A stretch of DNA of 64,000 nucleotides, taken from the NCBI RefSeq assembly GCF_023824195.1, contig NZ_CP085442.1, forward strand, positions 2,208,001 through 2,272,000. Reading direction: 5' to 3'. A program made the translations under genes and the position numbers. The notes beneath the pieces are model-generated. The model searched no databases. It was not told the origin of the DNA and saw nothing but the letters and a program-made list of their open reading frames with translations. Positions 14,018 through 23,165 of this stretch are shown in pieces (the first letter of the stretch is position 1; every line of letters starts with the position of its first letter). Source of the DNA: Priestia megaterium (lineage in GTDB: Bacteria; Bacillota; Bacilli; Bacillales; Bacillaceae_H).

Positions 14018-14083
14018 AAGAATAAATTGTCTTTTCAGAAAGTATCTTCTTTTTATTCTTACGAATAAATTTAATAAGAATAA
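14018..14083 (+). ncRNA. Mutually exclusive helices in the sulfate-transporter leader
   Basis: TTTATTCTT (14052-14060) can pair with AAGAATAAA at 14018-14026, or, shifted by one base, TTATTCTTA pairs with TAAGAATAA at 14075-14083. Both are perfect 9-bp helices and cannot form together. They lie directly before leader copy 3. Confidence 0.45.
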
Positions 14084-14098
14084 TTTAAGAGCATATAC

Positions 14099-14155
14099 GC
14101 TGATCAGACTAACTGAAGGCTGCTTCTCTTTTTTAAGAGATAGCGGCCTTTTTGT
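14099..14155 (+). ncRNA. Leader hairpin-terminator motif, copy 3
   Basis: GCTGATCAGACTAACTGAAGG folds as TCAG/CTGA, a compensatory change relative to TCGG/CCGA in copies 1 and 2. It runs into AGGCTGCTTCTCT / AGAGATAGCGGCCT with a T5 tract. It lies 28 nt before the binding-protein gene. Confidence 0.65.
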
Positions 14156-14182
14156 ATTTTTTTATAAAAAGGGGAGTAAAAC

Positions 14183-15247
14183 ATGAAGAAAAAAGCAGTT
14201 CAGTTTTTAATGGTGCTGACAGCACTGCTCGTGGTGCTAGCAGGTTGCGGCAATGGGAAATCTACTGAAACAGCAGGGAAAGATAGTTCTGCGAGTAAAA
14301 ACGATTCAAAAAAACCAGTAGAACTTTTAAACGTTTCATATGATCCTACACGTGAGCTTTATCAGGAGTTCAATAAGAGCTTTGCGTCTTATTGGAAAGA
14401 TAAAACAGGGCAAGACGTTACTATCCAGCAATCACACGGTGGCTCTGGTAAGCAAGGTCGAGCAGTTATTGACGGTTTAGAAGCTGATGTAGTAACGCTG
14501 GCGCTTGCTTACGATATTGATGAAATCGCTCAAACTCGCCAATTATTAAACAAAGACTGGGAAAAAGAATTGGCTCATAATTCTACACCATACACATCAA
14601 CGATTGTTTTTTTAGTTCGTAAAGGAAATCCAAAGGGAATTAAAGATTGGGATGATTTAACGAAAAAAGGTACATCTGTTATTACGCCGAATCCAAAAAC
14701 TTCTGGAGGCGCACGCTGGAATTATTTAGCGGCTTGGGCATACGCGAAGAATAAATATAACGGAGATAACAAAAAGATTGAAGACTTCATGAGTAAGCTT
14801 TATGGAAATGTCGAAGTGTTAGACTCAGGCGCACGCGGAGCTACAACTACCTTTGTAGAACGAGGCATTGGAGACGTGTTAATTGCATGGGAAAACGAAG
14901 CTTACTTATCGTTAAATGAGCTAGGAAAAGATAAATTTGAAATTGTAACACCGTCATTAAGTATTTTAGCAGAGCCGCCTGTTGCTGTAGTAGATAAAGT
15001 AGCTGAAAAGAAAGGCACGACAAAGGTAGCAAAAGCATACTTAAAATACTTATATACAGAAAAAGGTCAGGAAATCGCAGCGGAAAACTACTATCGCCCT
15101 CGAAATGAAAAAGTATTAGAGAAACACAAAGATCAATTTCCTTCTCTTAACCTAGTCACCATTAAAGATTTTGGTGGATGGAAAAAAGCTCAAGAAACGC
15201 ATTTTAACGATGGAGGAACATTCGATCAGATTTATCAGCCAAAGTAA
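14183..15247 (+). CDS. sbp: Sulfate/thiosulfate-binding lipoprotein
   Basis: 354 residues. Lipoprotein signal with lipobox LAGC near residue 20, then a Ser/Lys-rich linker and a periplasmic-type binding fold with [39 protein letters not shown] and [24 protein letters not shown], all characteristic of the Sbp/CysP family. It captures sulfate or thiosulfate outside the membrane and passes it to the CysTW permease encoded downstream. The gene is separated from cysT by a strong hairpin, which would favour higher expression of the binding protein. Sulfate versus thiosulfate preference cannot be decided. Confidence 0.93.
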   Translation: MKKKAVQFLMVLTALLVVLAGCGNGKSTETAGKDSSASKNDSKKPVELLNVSYDPTRELYQEFNKSFASYWKDKTGQDVTIQQSHGGSGKQGRAVIDGLEADVVTLALAYDIDEIAQTRQLLNKDWEKELAHNSTPYTSTIVFLVRKGNPKGIKDWDDLTKKGTSVITPNPKTSGGARWNYLAAWAYAKNKYNGDNKKIEDFMSKLYGNVEVLDSGARGATTTFVERGIGDVLIAWENEAYLSLNELGKDKFEIVTPSLSILAEPPVAVVDKVAEKKGTTKVAKAYLKYLYTEKGQEIAAENYYRPRNEKVLEKHKDQFPSLNLVTIKDFGGWKKAQETHFNDGGTFDQIYQPK

Positions 15248-15274
15248 TATGATTCATTAAAAAAGTAGAACGAG

Positions 15275-15302
15275 GAAGATACGAATGGTGATTCGTATCT
15301 TC
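15275..15302 (+). other. Intercistronic 12-bp perfect hairpin
   Basis: GAAGATACGAAT / ATTCGTATCTTC around GGTG, without a T tract, between the binding protein and cysT. It probably stabilises the upstream mRNA segment or reduces read-through. Confidence 0.6.
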
Positions 15303-15341
15303 TGTGTACATGTATCTTGAAAGCAGAAAGAGGTGTAAGAC

Positions 15342-16178
15342 GTGAGGGTGTTACAACGACAGAAGAAAAAGAAAAGCATCTTACCTGGATTTGGGCTTTC
15401 TTTAGGTTTTACGATGTTTTATGCAAGCATCCTTGTTCTTTTTCCGTTAGCTATGATTTTTTTTAATACGGCATCTATGGGGTGGAGCGACTTTATTAAA
15501 ACTGTTACAGACCCTAGAGTAGTAGCATCGTATAAATTAAGCTTTGGAGCAGCATTTGCAGCCGGTTTCATTAATGTTATTTTTGGAACCATTATTGCGT
15601 GGGTATTAGTGAGGTATCATTTTCCTGGAAAGAGGTTTATTGACGGACTTGTGGATTTGCCGTTTGCCTTACCAACGGCTGTTGCCGGCATTGCCTTGAC
15701 CACTCTTTACGTTCCGAAAGGATGGATTGGTCAATTATTTACGTTTAAAATCGCATTTACGCCTATCGGAATTATTATCGCTCTTACGTTTATCGGTCTG
15801 CCGTTTGTCGTCCGAATGGTGCAGCCGGTATTGCAAAACTTTAATGCAGAGATCGAAGAAGCATCTGCTAGTTTAGGAGCTAGCCGAATGCAAACGTTTA
15901 GAAAAGTTATTTTTCCAGAGCTGGTGCCTGCTATTTTAACAGGTTTTTCTCTTTCATTCGCAAGAGCGCTTGGAGAATATGGATCGGTTGTTTTTATTGC
16001 TGGAAATATGCCGATGAAAACTGAAATTACGCCGCTTATTATTATGACAAAACTCGAGCAGTACGACTATGCGGGCGCTACTGCTATTGCATCAGTCATG
16101 CTCGTTGTATCATTTTTTCTGTTATTACTTATTAATATTATTCAATGGTGGACAAATCGTAAATTTGTACATAGTTAA
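15342..16178 (+). CDS. cysT: Sulfate ABC transporter permease CysT
   Basis: 278 residues with six membrane helices, starting at GTG 15342 behind AGAGGTG. It contains the EAA loop of binding-protein-dependent permeases (EEASASLGASRMQTFRKVIFPELVPAILTGF, near 185-215), which docks on the ATPase CysA, and ARALGEYGSVVFIAGNMP, typical of CysT. It forms the membrane channel with CysW. It is third in the order leader, sbp, cysT, cysW, cysA. Confidence 0.93.
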   Translation: MRVLQRQKKKKSILPGFGLSLGFTMFYASILVLFPLAMIFFNTASMGWSDFIKTVTDPRVVASYKLSFGAAFAAGFINVIFGTIIAWVLVRYHFPGKRFIDGLVDLPFALPTAVAGIALTTLYVPKGWIGQLFTFKIAFTPIGIIIALTFIGLPFVVRMVQPVLQNFNAEIEEASASLGASRMQTFRKVIFPELVPAILTGFSLSFARALGEYGSVVFIAGNMPMKTEITPLIIMTKLEQYDYAGATAIASVMLVVSFFLLLLINIIQWWTNRKFVHS

Positions 16179-16190
16179 GGAGGGATGACA

Positions 16191-17057
16191 TTGGCAGGAC
16201 ATGTTCCAATGCAGCATGCAAAAACGACTGTTAAACTTAATCATTCTAGTTTAAAAGAGCCCAAAGTCGTCCGATGGCTGCTTACATTTATTGCGCTGGC
16301 TTTTTTAGCTCTATTCTTAGTGCTTCCGCTCATCACCATTTTTATGACAGCTTTTCAAAAAGGGTTGGAAACGTATCTAGCTGCGATTACGAATCCGGAT
16401 GCTTTGGCTGCTATTAAACTAACGTTAATCGTTGTGCTTATTACCGTTCCTTTAAATGCCGTTTTTGGCGTGGTAGCTGCATGGTTAATTACAAAGTTTG
16501 ATTTTAAAGGAAAGAATATTTTAATTACGCTTATTGATTTACCGTTTGCCGTTTCGCCTGTTATTGCTGGATTGGTTTTTATTTTATTATTTGGTGCACA
16601 AGGGTTATTCGGAGAATGGTTGTTTAATCAAGATATTAAAATTGTCTTTGCTATTCCCGGTATTATATTAGCTACCCTTTTTGTAACGCTTCCGTTTGTT
16701 GCCAAAGAATTGATTCCACTCATGCAAGCTCAAGGGTCAGCCGAAGAAGAAGCGTCGTTAACGTTAGGAGCCAGCGGTTTCAAAACTTTTTTTCTAGTGA
16801 CGTTACCTAATATTAAATGGGGCTTATTATATGGCATTATTTTATGTAATGCGCGTGCGATTGGGGAGTTTGGAGCTGTTTCCGTTGTGTCTGGGCACAT
16901 TCGAGGAATGACAAATACGATGCCTCTTCATATTGAAATTCTCTACAATGAATATCAATTTGCAGCAGCGTTTGCGGTAGCATCTTTAATGTCAGTTTTA
17001 GCTATTTTTACATTAATTGTAAAAAATATTATTGAGTGGAAAGCCAAACATATTTAA
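16191..17057 (+). CDS. cysW: Sulfate ABC transporter permease CysW
   Basis: 288 residues. TTG 16191 is chosen because it lies 7 nt behind AAGGAGG (16177-16183); the in-frame ATG 16185 is one base from the same site and is unlikely to be used. It has six membrane helices, an EAA loop ([27 protein letters not shown]) and [19 protein letters not shown], diagnostic of CysW. It pairs with CysT in the sulfate/thiosulfate importer. Confidence 0.92.
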   Translation: MAGHVPMQHAKTTVKLNHSSLKEPKVVRWLLTFIALAFLALFLVLPLITIFMTAFQKGLETYLAAITNPDALAAIKLTLIVVLITVPLNAVFGVVAAWLITKFDFKGKNILITLIDLPFAVSPVIAGLVFILLFGAQGLFGEWLFNQDIKIVFAIPGIILATLFVTLPFVAKELIPLMQAQGSAEEEASLTLGASGFKTFFLVTLPNIKWGLLYGIILCNARAIGEFGAVSVVSGHIRGMTNTMPLHIEILYNEYQFAAAFAVASLMSVLAIFTLIVKNIIEWKAKHI

Positions 17058-17076
17058 ATAGGAAGGAGCTTATGAG

Positions 17077-18150
17077 ATGAGTATCCATATTAAGCACGTA
17101 TCAAAGAACTTTGGTGATTTTAAAGCGCTGGATTCTATTAACATTGATATTCAAACGGGTGAATTAGTAGCTTTACTCGGTCCGTCCGGTTCTGGAAAAA
17201 CATCTTTGCTTCGCATCATTGCCGGTCTTGAACATCTTGATCAAGGAGCTATTTTATTTGATGAAAAGGAAATTACGCACGTAAATCCAAAAGAGCGGAA
17301 TGTAGGGTTTGTTTTTCAACACTATGCTTTGTTCAGGCATATGACTGTGTTTGATAACATTGCGTATGGTTTAAAAGTACGACCTAAAAAAACAAGGCCT
17401 TCTAAAACAGACATTACCAAGAAAGTAACCGAGCTGCTGCAGCTTGTTAAACTAGAGCCGCTTGCAAATCGCTATCCCTCTCAATTATCGGGCGGACAGC
17501 GCCAGCGAGTAGCGCTTGCTCGAGCGTTAGCAGTAGAACCGAAAGTACTGCTACTAGATGAACCTTTTGGCGCTCTGGATGCAAAAGTTCGCAAGGATTT
17601 GCGCAGATGGCTGCGTAAATTGCATAATGATTTTCATATTACGAGTATTTTCGTTACACATGATCAAGAAGAAGCCTTAGATGTAGCTGATCGTATTGTT
17701 GTTATGAACAACGGGAAAATTGAGCAGATTGGAAGTCCTGAGGAAGTATATGATCATCCTAATGGTCCATTTGTGTACGATTTTTTGGGGAATGTCAATT
17801 TATTAAAGGGCCGCATTCATAAAGGCAGACTAAAACAAGGAAGCTTTGAAATAGATGTTCCAGAATTTAGCGGAAGAAATGAAGAAGCAGCTGTTGGATA
17901 TGTACGACCTCATGATATTCACCTTGAAAAGGTAAAAACAAGTGCAGATGCTGTTTCTGCAACCGTTAGCCATATTCATGTGATAGGTCCTATTGTGCAA
18001 ATTGAATTAAAAAGAGAAGATGCAGAAGAATTTTTAGAAGCTGAATTCAGCAAAGAGCACTATAAAACACTCAGCCTTCAAGTGGGAGAGCAGGTGTATG
18101 TAAAGCCCAAGCAGCTAAAAGTATTTATTCCAGAAGATTATTCTATTTAA
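17077..18150 (+). CDS. cysA: Sulfate/thiosulfate import ATPase CysA
   Basis: 357 residues. Walker [10 protein letters not shown] near 35, ABC signature LSGGQRQR near 137, Walker [15 protein letters not shown], and the switch His in [11 protein letters not shown]-terminal TOBE-like regulatory region carries [13 protein letters not shown]. It energises uptake through CysT-CysW. A terminator follows directly, ending the operon. Confidence 0.93.
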   Translation: MSIHIKHVSKNFGDFKALDSINIDIQTGELVALLGPSGSGKTSLLRIIAGLEHLDQGAILFDEKEITHVNPKERNVGFVFQHYALFRHMTVFDNIAYGLKVRPKKTRPSKTDITKKVTELLQLVKLEPLANRYPSQLSGGQRQRVALARALAVEPKVLLLDEPFGALDAKVRKDLRRWLRKLHNDFHITSIFVTHDQEEALDVADRIVVMNNGKIEQIGSPEEVYDHPNGPFVYDFLGNVNLLKGRIHKGRLKQGSFEIDVPEFSGRNEEAAVGYVRPHDIHLEKVKTSADAVSATVSHIHVIGPIVQIELKREDAEEFLEAEFSKEHYKTLSLQVGEQVYVKPKQLKVFIPEDYSI

Positions 18151-18151
18151 T

Positions 18152-18184
18152 AAAAAGCGTAAAGGGTATGCCTTTGCGCTTTTT
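18152..18184 (+). terminator. Terminator of the sulfate operon
   Basis: AAAAAGCGTAAAGG / CCTTTGCGCTTTTT with one wobble, ending in T residues. Confidence 0.85.
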
Positions 18185-18197
18185 ATCTGCTAATAAA

Positions 18198-18214
18198 TTA
18201 GTACCAGATATTAA
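18198..18214. promoter_or_regulatory. FapR operator upstream of fabH
   Basis: TTAGTACCAGATATTAA closely matches the FapR site known from B. subtilis lipid genes (TTAGTACC-TGATACTAA type). It overlaps the expected -35 region of a promoter whose TATAAT is at 18225-18230. FapR represses until malonyl-CoA accumulates. Confidence 0.8.
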
Positions 18215-18258
18215 AAGTAGATGTTATAATTAAGTATCAACTGATTTGAGGTGGAGAA

Positions 18259-19254
18259 ATGATACAATCAAAAGCTAGAATCACAGGAATGGGGACGTAT
18301 ACACCAAAGCAAAAATTAACGAACGACCATTTGAAAGAAATGGTTGATACAAGTGACGAATGGATTGTGCAGCGTACGGGAATGAAAGAACGACGAATTG
18401 CTGGTGAAGGCGAATACACGTCTACGCTTGCCATTCGAGCAGTTGAAAGTTTGCTTAACCGATATACTGTAGAAATAGAAGATGTAGATGCAATTATTGT
18501 TTCGACAACAACGCCGGATCACTTTTTTCCTAGCGTAGCATGTCAGGTTCAAGAATACTTTCATATTGAGCAAGCTGCAGCATTTGACTTAAGTGCCGCA
18601 TGCGCCGGGTTTACATATGGCCTTCATGTGGCCAATGGCTTAGTGACATCAGGATTGCATAAAAAGATTTTAGTTATCGGTGCCGAAGTGATGTCCAAAA
18701 TCACAGATTATACGGACCGGGCAACATGCGTGCTTTTTGGTGACGGAGCGGGAGCCATGCTTGTAGAGTACGATGAGCATAATCCGAGTTTCTTAGGCTC
18801 TCATTACGGAACGGATGGAAGCGGAGGCGTAAATTTATACCGTTCTAATTTATCTAACACTCTTTCCGGAAAAGAAATTAATTTCAGTGGGAATTTAGTT
18901 CAAAACGGGCGTGAAGTATATCGCTTTGCTGTCCGAACGATTCCAAAAGGAATAGAAGAATTATTAAAGAATACTTCCATTTCTCTTTCTGATGTAAATT
19001 GGTTTATTCCGCACAGTGCAAACCTTCGAATGATTGAAGCTATTTGTGCTAAAACAGGTGTTTCAATGGATAAAACGTTAACGAGTGTGCAATACTGCGG
19101 AAATACATCTTCAGCTTCTATTCCGCTTGCTTTAAACGAAGGAATAATGACAGGAAAAGTACAGGATAATGACCTCCTTATTCTCTATGGGTTTGGAGGA
19201 GGATTAACGCACTGCGGTTTGTTAATTAAATGGACGTGTAAAGAAAAAAGCTAA
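18259..19254 (+). CDS. fabH: 3-oxoacyl-ACP synthase III (FabH)
   Basis: 331 residues. The catalytic triad is visible: Cys in DLSAACAGFTYG (near 113), His in FIPHSANLRMIE and Asn in CGNTSSASIP. It condenses an acyl-CoA primer with malonyl-ACP to start fatty acid synthesis; Bacillus enzymes prefer branched primers. It stands alone, unlike the fabHA-fabF pair, and is nearest in context to B. subtilis YhfB (FabHB). GAGGTGG precedes ATG. FapR control is predicted from the operator. Confidence 0.92.
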   Translation: MIQSKARITGMGTYTPKQKLTNDHLKEMVDTSDEWIVQRTGMKERRIAGEGEYTSTLAIRAVESLLNRYTVEIEDVDAIIVSTTTPDHFFPSVACQVQEYFHIEQAAAFDLSAACAGFTYGLHVANGLVTSGLHKKILVIGAEVMSKITDYTDRATCVLFGDGAGAMLVEYDEHNPSFLGSHYGTDGSGGVNLYRSNLSNTLSGKEINFSGNLVQNGREVYRFAVRTIPKGIEELLKNTSISLSDVNWFIPHSANLRMIEAICAKTGVSMDKTLTSVQYCGNTSSASIPLALNEGIMTGKVQDNDLLILYGFGGGLTHCGLLIKWTCKEKS

Positions 19255-19277
19255 AAGGCATCGCCTTTTAGCTTTTT
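19245..19277 (+). terminator. Terminator of fabH
   Basis: AAAAAGCTAAAAGGC / GCCTTTTAGCTTTTT, perfect, overlapping the fabH stop codon. Confidence 0.9.
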
Positions 19278-19376
19278 AGATTTTCATTACAGAGCTTTTT
19301 ATTGTCGTTACAAGAAAGTTTTTTCTTTTTATAACAGCAGGTTTACTGTATTTTCAGCGCAAACATATATAATAGA

Positions 19377-19402
19377 AAAAAACCGCTTTTTTACAGCGGG
19401 TT
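19377..19402 (-). terminator. Terminator of the yitT-like gene
   Basis: On the minus strand, AAAACCCGCTG ... AGCGGTTTTT with a T run, just past the stop codon. Confidence 0.7.
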
Positions 19403-19403
19403 T

Positions 19404-20243
19404 TCAACTGGCCTTTGGAATGGTAAAACCTACTCCAAAGACGTCGCGCACATCGTGTACGACCACAAAAGCTTGTTCGTCGACTTTATGAATAATGCGC
19501 TTTAACTCTAGCAGTTCTTGTTTGTTCACAACTACGTACAATACGTCTTTTGCTTCTTTTGTATAGCTTCCATGAGCAGAAAAGACAGTGACTCCGCGCT
19601 GCATCTTTTTATTGACTTGTTCGGCTACTTCAGCTGAACGGTGAGAAATAATAGTGATTGCTTTGCGAGGGTTGAGTCCTTCAATGATATAATCAAGCAC
19701 CTTCGTTCCGATGTAAAGAGAAATAACCGTATACATCGTCTTTTCTCCACCGATGACAAAATAAGCGCTTGCTACAACTAATAAATCAATTGCTAGCATC
19801 GTTTTGCTAATATTCCAGTCTAGATATTGATTAGCTAAGCGGGCAATAACTGCAGAGCCTCCGGAAGTTCCGCCACCTCTAAACACAAGTCCGAGTCCTA
19901 CACCAGCTAAAATACCAGCAAAAATAGCCCCCAGTAGCGTATCGTCAAGAGGATTTCCCAGTCCTTCAGTTATATGTAGGAATAGAGACGTGAAAATAAT
20001 ACATATAATTGTGTAAACAATCACACGTTTATGAAGCAATTTGTATCCGATCAGTACCAGCAAACCGTTTAATATAAAGTTTGTGATACCGGGAGACCAG
20101 CCTAATACATAATAGGTAATCATTGTTACACCGGTTACACCGCCTTCTGCTAATTCATTTGGAATAGCAAAGTAATTAATGGCCAGTGCGAAAATGAGGC
20201 TTCCTAGAATAATGAGGATAATTTCTTTTATTTTATTAATCAT
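19404..20243 (-). CDS. yitT: YitT/DUF2179-family membrane protein
   Basis: 279 residues from ATG 20243, 7 nt behind GGAGGT; the upstream in-frame ATG overlaps that site. It has five N-terminal membrane helices (ELAEGGVTGVTMITYY, FRGGGTSGGSAVIARL) and a cytosolic C-terminal DUF2179 domain (RKAITIISHRSAEVAEQV, TVFSAHGSYTKEAKDVLYVVV, DVFGVGF), a fold related to PII/CutA-like sensors. The family is widespread in Firmicutes with several paralogs per genome and its transport substrate is not established. Confidence 0.88.
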   Translation of the reverse strand: MINKIKEIILIILGSLIFALAINYFAIPNELAEGGVTGVTMITYYVLGWSPGITNFILNGLLVLIGYKLLHKRVIVYTIICIIFTSLFLHITEGLGNPLDDTLLGAIFAGILAGVGLGLVFRGGGTSGGSAVIARLANQYLDWNISKTMLAIDLLVVASAYFVIGGEKTMYTVISLYIGTKVLDYIIEGLNPRKAITIISHRSAEVAEQVNKKMQRGVTVFSAHGSYTKEAKDVLYVVVNKQELLELKRIIHKVDEQAFVVVHDVRDVFGVGFTIPKAS

Positions 20244-20439
20244 GAACGTTACCTCCAATCATCAAAAACTCCGAAAACACAGTCATGACAATGTATTATA
20301 CCAACTCTAGAGACCGAATTAAAGATGGGATATTATTATTTTTTAAAAAATCAGTTTCTGCTATCAACATAAAATCTTTTGACAGTTTTTATGGAGTATG
20401 AAAAAATGAATTGTTTGCTTTTATTTTGATTAAAAAGTT

Positions 20440-20468
20440 TTGCAATGAGAATGTTCGTTCGGTAAAAT
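20440..20468 (+). promoter_or_regulatory. Sigma-A-like promoter
   Basis: TTGCAA (20440-20445), 17 bp, TAAAAT (20463-20468), directly before the small YolD-like gene. Confidence 0.6.
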
Positions 20469-20497
20469 AGAAGCAAGAGTCAAGGGGGAGAATGAAC

Positions 20498-20845
20498 GTG
20501 TATCAAGATGAATTAAAACAGTATGCGAAGTTAGTAATGCCCGAGCATTTAGAGAAAATGAAGAAAATGTACAGTCCCGAAGCGCATAAGCAGTCTTTAG
20601 GATTGAAAAAAGAAAAGATTGAGCATATTGAAAATGTCATTATGAACAGTTACTCGGAGCATCATCCAGTAACGCTTCACGTCTATGAAGCAGGACATAT
20701 TCAAAGATATGAACGAGTGACGATTGATAAAGTCTCACTGCAGTCGAATACGCTGATGGTGACAGGCCCTTGTTATACATATTCGATTCGAGCGGATGCA
20801 GTAATTGAAGCAAATGTATGGAAAGATGAAAGCTACTCTAGCTAA
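20498..20845 (+). CDS. YolD-like small protein
   Basis: 115 residues from GTG 20498, 7 nt behind GGGGGAG; ATG 20492 would be one base away. The C-terminal half (TLHVYEAGHIQRYERVTIDKV, then SIRADAVIEANV) resembles the five-stranded YolD fold found beside UvrX/DNA polymerase Y genes, but no such neighbour is present. The N-terminal half is helical and charged. Function is unknown, and assignment to the YolD fold is tentative. Confidence 0.55.
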   Translation: MYQDELKQYAKLVMPEHLEKMKKMYSPEAHKQSLGLKKEKIEHIENVIMNSYSEHHPVTLHVYEAGHIQRYERVTIDKVSLQSNTLMVTGPCYTYSIRADAVIEANVWKDESYSS

Positions 20846-20858
20846 GAGTAGCTTTTTT
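20829..20858 (+). terminator. Terminator after the YolD-like gene
   Basis: AAGCTACTCT / AGAGTAGCTT followed by T6, overlapping the last codons. Confidence 0.85.
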
Positions 20859-20966
20859 GTTCGTTTTGTATCTTTTTTTTAACGCTTGCATACAATACAT
20901 AAAAGTATATTCTGCGAGTAGTAACTTTTAGCTACTAGGAAATTTTGATTAAAGAAGGGATATTGT

Positions 20967-21107
20967 ATGCAAAATGAAAAAACTCAAGTAAGAGAAATTG
21001 AATTAACGCAGTTCATTAAAAAAAGGCTCGTTCGTTTTATCTCAAGTTTAGCTATTTCTTCTGCCCTTGCTTCCATATTATATATGCTTCTGTTTTTATT
21101 TAAATGA
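20967..21107 (+). CDS. Small single-span membrane protein, 46 residues
   Basis: MQNEKTQVREIELTQFIKKR followed by a hydrophobic helix (FISSLAISSALASILYMLLF) and Lys at the end. GAAGGGA lies 7 nt before ATG, and a terminator with a T run follows, so it is a complete transcription unit. I do not recognise a family. A polar, charged N-terminus and one helix are all that can be said. Confidence 0.55.
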   Translation: MQNEKTQVREIELTQFIKKRLVRFISSLAISSALASILYMLLFLFK

Positions 21108-21119
21108 TGGGTCACTTCG

Positions 21120-21148
21120 AGTTGTCCAAAAAGGTGGACAACTTTTTT
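21120..21148 (+). terminator. Terminator after the small membrane protein
   Basis: AGTTGTCCA / TGGACAACT around AAAAGG, then T6. Confidence 0.85.
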
Positions 21149-21457
21149 GATGTATAGGCTCTCATTAAAACAGGACAAGCTAAACGTAATTCAGTCAGAA
21201 AAAATTCAATCGGTCAAGAAATAGTCAAAAACAGTCATAGCTAATTGAGTGAAAGAAAACCTTTACATATAATGAGAAAAGTAGACAAATTCTTGAATTA
21301 CCAGCTTATTTCCTTTTATATGAACTATTATTAAACCAAATGCAAATCTAATTGTTCGTTCAAAAAACTTTATTTTGTAATTAAAAAAATGAATGTTTTT
21401 GATTTTTTATGATTGATTTTGAATGTAAACCGTGATAAAGTAAGTACATGAAATAAA
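21149..21457. other. AT-rich upstream region of the fructose operon
   Basis: No coding sequence is supported. A weak TTGATT (21413) with TAAAGT (21436) could be the fruR promoter; nothing else is recognised. Confidence 0.35.
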
Positions 21458-21471
21458 TGAAAACGCTTTTT
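21458..21471 (+). promoter_or_regulatory. Candidate catabolite response element (cre)
   Basis: TGAAAACGCTTTTT fits the CcpA consensus TGWAANCGNTNWCA except at the last two positions. It sits just before the fruR ribosome binding site, where CcpA would repress the operon in glucose. Confidence 0.45.
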
Positions 21472-21489
21472 TGAAAAAGGAGCTAGAAC

Positions 21490-22242
21490 ATGTTAACGCC
21501 GGAGAGACATCAACTAATCTTAAAACTTTTAAAAGAGAAAGAACTTGTAAAAGTGCAAGAGTTTATCGAAGTTACAGGCGCTTCGGAATCCACCATTAGA
21601 AGAGACTTAAGTCAACTAGAAGAAGAGCAAATGCTCAAACGTGTTCACGGTGGCGCTTCGCTTATTCGCAGTAAACGAATCGAACTGAGCGTTATCGAAA
21701 AATCTGCTAAAAATGTTCAAGATAAACGAAACATTGCAGAGTATGCGGCTTCCATTATAAATGAAGGTGACTGTATTTTTTTAGATGCAGGAACTACAAC
21801 GTATGAAATGATTCCTTTTTTAAAGCAAAAAGATGTAGTTGTCGTGACAAATGGTTTAATGCATTTAAACCCGATGCTAGAACAAGGTATCACCCTCTAT
21901 TTAATTGGGGGATCTGTTAAACATAAAACGGGCGCTTTAATTGGCAATGGAGCTCTTTTAAGTCTTGAGCAATATCGTTTTGATAAGTGCTTTATGGGAG
22001 CGAATGGGATTCATCATCAATATGGATATACAACTCCTGATCCAGAAGAAGCGTTGATCAAGCAAACGGCAATGAAGCTGTCTAGAGAATCTTATATTTT
22101 ATCAGATTCCACTAAGTTTTTTGAAACAAGTTTTGCGAAAATAGCCGATTTACATGAAGCAAAAATTATAACAAATGACGTACCTAGCGATGTACTTATA
22201 CAGTATGCAAACAAAACAGACATAAAGGTTGTGAAATCATGA
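21490..22242 (+). CDS. fruR: DeoR-family repressor of the fructose operon
   Basis: 250 residues. DeoR-type N-terminal HTH (TPERHQLILKLLKEKELVKV; ASESTIRRDLSQLEEEQMLKRVHGGA) and the C-terminal sugar-phosphate-sensing domain with DAGTTTYEMI and SDSTKF. It is expected to repress fruRKA until fructose-1-phosphate binds. AAGGAG stands 8 nt before ATG, and its stop overlaps the fruK start (ATGA), so regulator and enzymes are co-expressed. Confidence 0.93.
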   Translation: MLTPERHQLILKLLKEKELVKVQEFIEVTGASESTIRRDLSQLEEEQMLKRVHGGASLIRSKRIELSVIEKSAKNVQDKRNIAEYAASIINEGDCIFLDAGTTTYEMIPFLKQKDVVVVTNGLMHLNPMLEQGITLYLIGGSVKHKTGALIGNGALLSLEQYRFDKCFMGANGIHHQYGYTTPDPEEALIKQTAMKLSRESYILSDSTKFFETSFAKIADLHEAKIITNDVPSDVLIQYANKTDIKVVKS

Positions 22243-23153
22243 TTTATACATGTACGTTGAACCCATCCGTTGATTACGTAGTACATGTTTCAGCATTCGA
22301 AGAAGGCGGGCTTAACCGCACAACGAATGAAGCCAAGTTTCCAGGAGGAAAAGGCATTAACGTCTCTCGCGTTTTAAAGCGATTAGGTGTTGATAATAAA
22401 GCTCTCGGTTTTGTAGCGGGCTTTACAGGAACCTATATCGAAGACTACTTAAAAGCGGAGAATATTGAAACTGCTTTTACAAGAGTTGATGGAGATACCC
22501 GTATTAACGTAAAGTTAAAAACAGAAAAAGAAACAGAAATTAACGGTCAAGGACCTGCTATTACAGACGAAGCGCTTCAGTCTTTATTGACTCAAGTAAA
22601 GCAAATGACTGAAGGCGATATCTTCGTATTAGCGGGGAGTATACCGAAAACGCTTCCAAGTTCTGTGTATGAAACGTTAACTGAACTAGCAGCAGCGAAC
22701 GGAGTAAAAGTTGTAGTAGATGCAAGTGGAAAAACCTTGCTAGACGTCGTGTCTCACAAGCCGTTTTTTATCAAACCGAATCATCATGAACTTGCAGAAT
22801 TGTTTGATGTAGAAGTAAACAGTGCAGAAGATGCGCTAGTATATGGTAAGAAGCTCGTGGAACAAGGAGCGCAAAACGTCGTTGTATCCATGGCAGGCGA
22901 TGGAGCACTTCTTATTAACGAAAGCGGTGTCTACAGTGCCACAGTCCCTAAAGGAACAGTGAAAAATTCTGTTGGAGCTGGAGATTCACTTGTAGCTGGA
23001 TTTATTGCTTCTTATGTAAAACAAGGAGATTTATTAGAAGCCTTTCAAACAGGAGTTGCTTCAGGAAGTGCCACAGCATTCTCACTTGAATTATGTACAG
23101 CAGAAGATGTAAAGACGCTTCGTGAACAAGTGTCAATCACAAAGGTAGAGTAG
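22239..23153 (+). CDS. fruK: 1-phosphofructokinase
   Basis: 304 residues of the PfkB family: GGKGINVSRVLKRLG near residue 37 and the catalytic GAGDSLVAGF near 246. It phosphorylates fructose-1-phosphate, made by FruA, to fructose-1,6-bisphosphate. It overlaps fruR by 4 nt and is followed 12 nt later by fruA. Confidence 0.95.
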   Translation: MIYTCTLNPSVDYVVHVSAFEEGGLNRTTNEAKFPGGKGINVSRVLKRLGVDNKALGFVAGFTGTYIEDYLKAENIETAFTRVDGDTRINVKLKTEKETEINGQGPAITDEALQSLLTQVKQMTEGDIFVLAGSIPKTLPSSVYETLTELAAANGVKVVVDASGKTLLDVVSHKPFFIKPNHHELAELFDVEVNSAEDALVYGKKLVEQGAQNVVVSMAGDGALLINESGVYSATVPKGTVKNSVGAGDSLVAGFIASYVKQGDLLEAFQTGVASGSATAFSLELCTAEDVKTLREQVSITKVE

Positions 23154-23165
23154 GGGGAACCGAGA

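Noticed and set aside
13045..14155. S-box (SAM-I) or T-box leader for the sulfur genes
   Set aside because: The conserved blocks of the SAM-I riboswitch and the T-box AGGGTGGNACCGCG sequence are not present.
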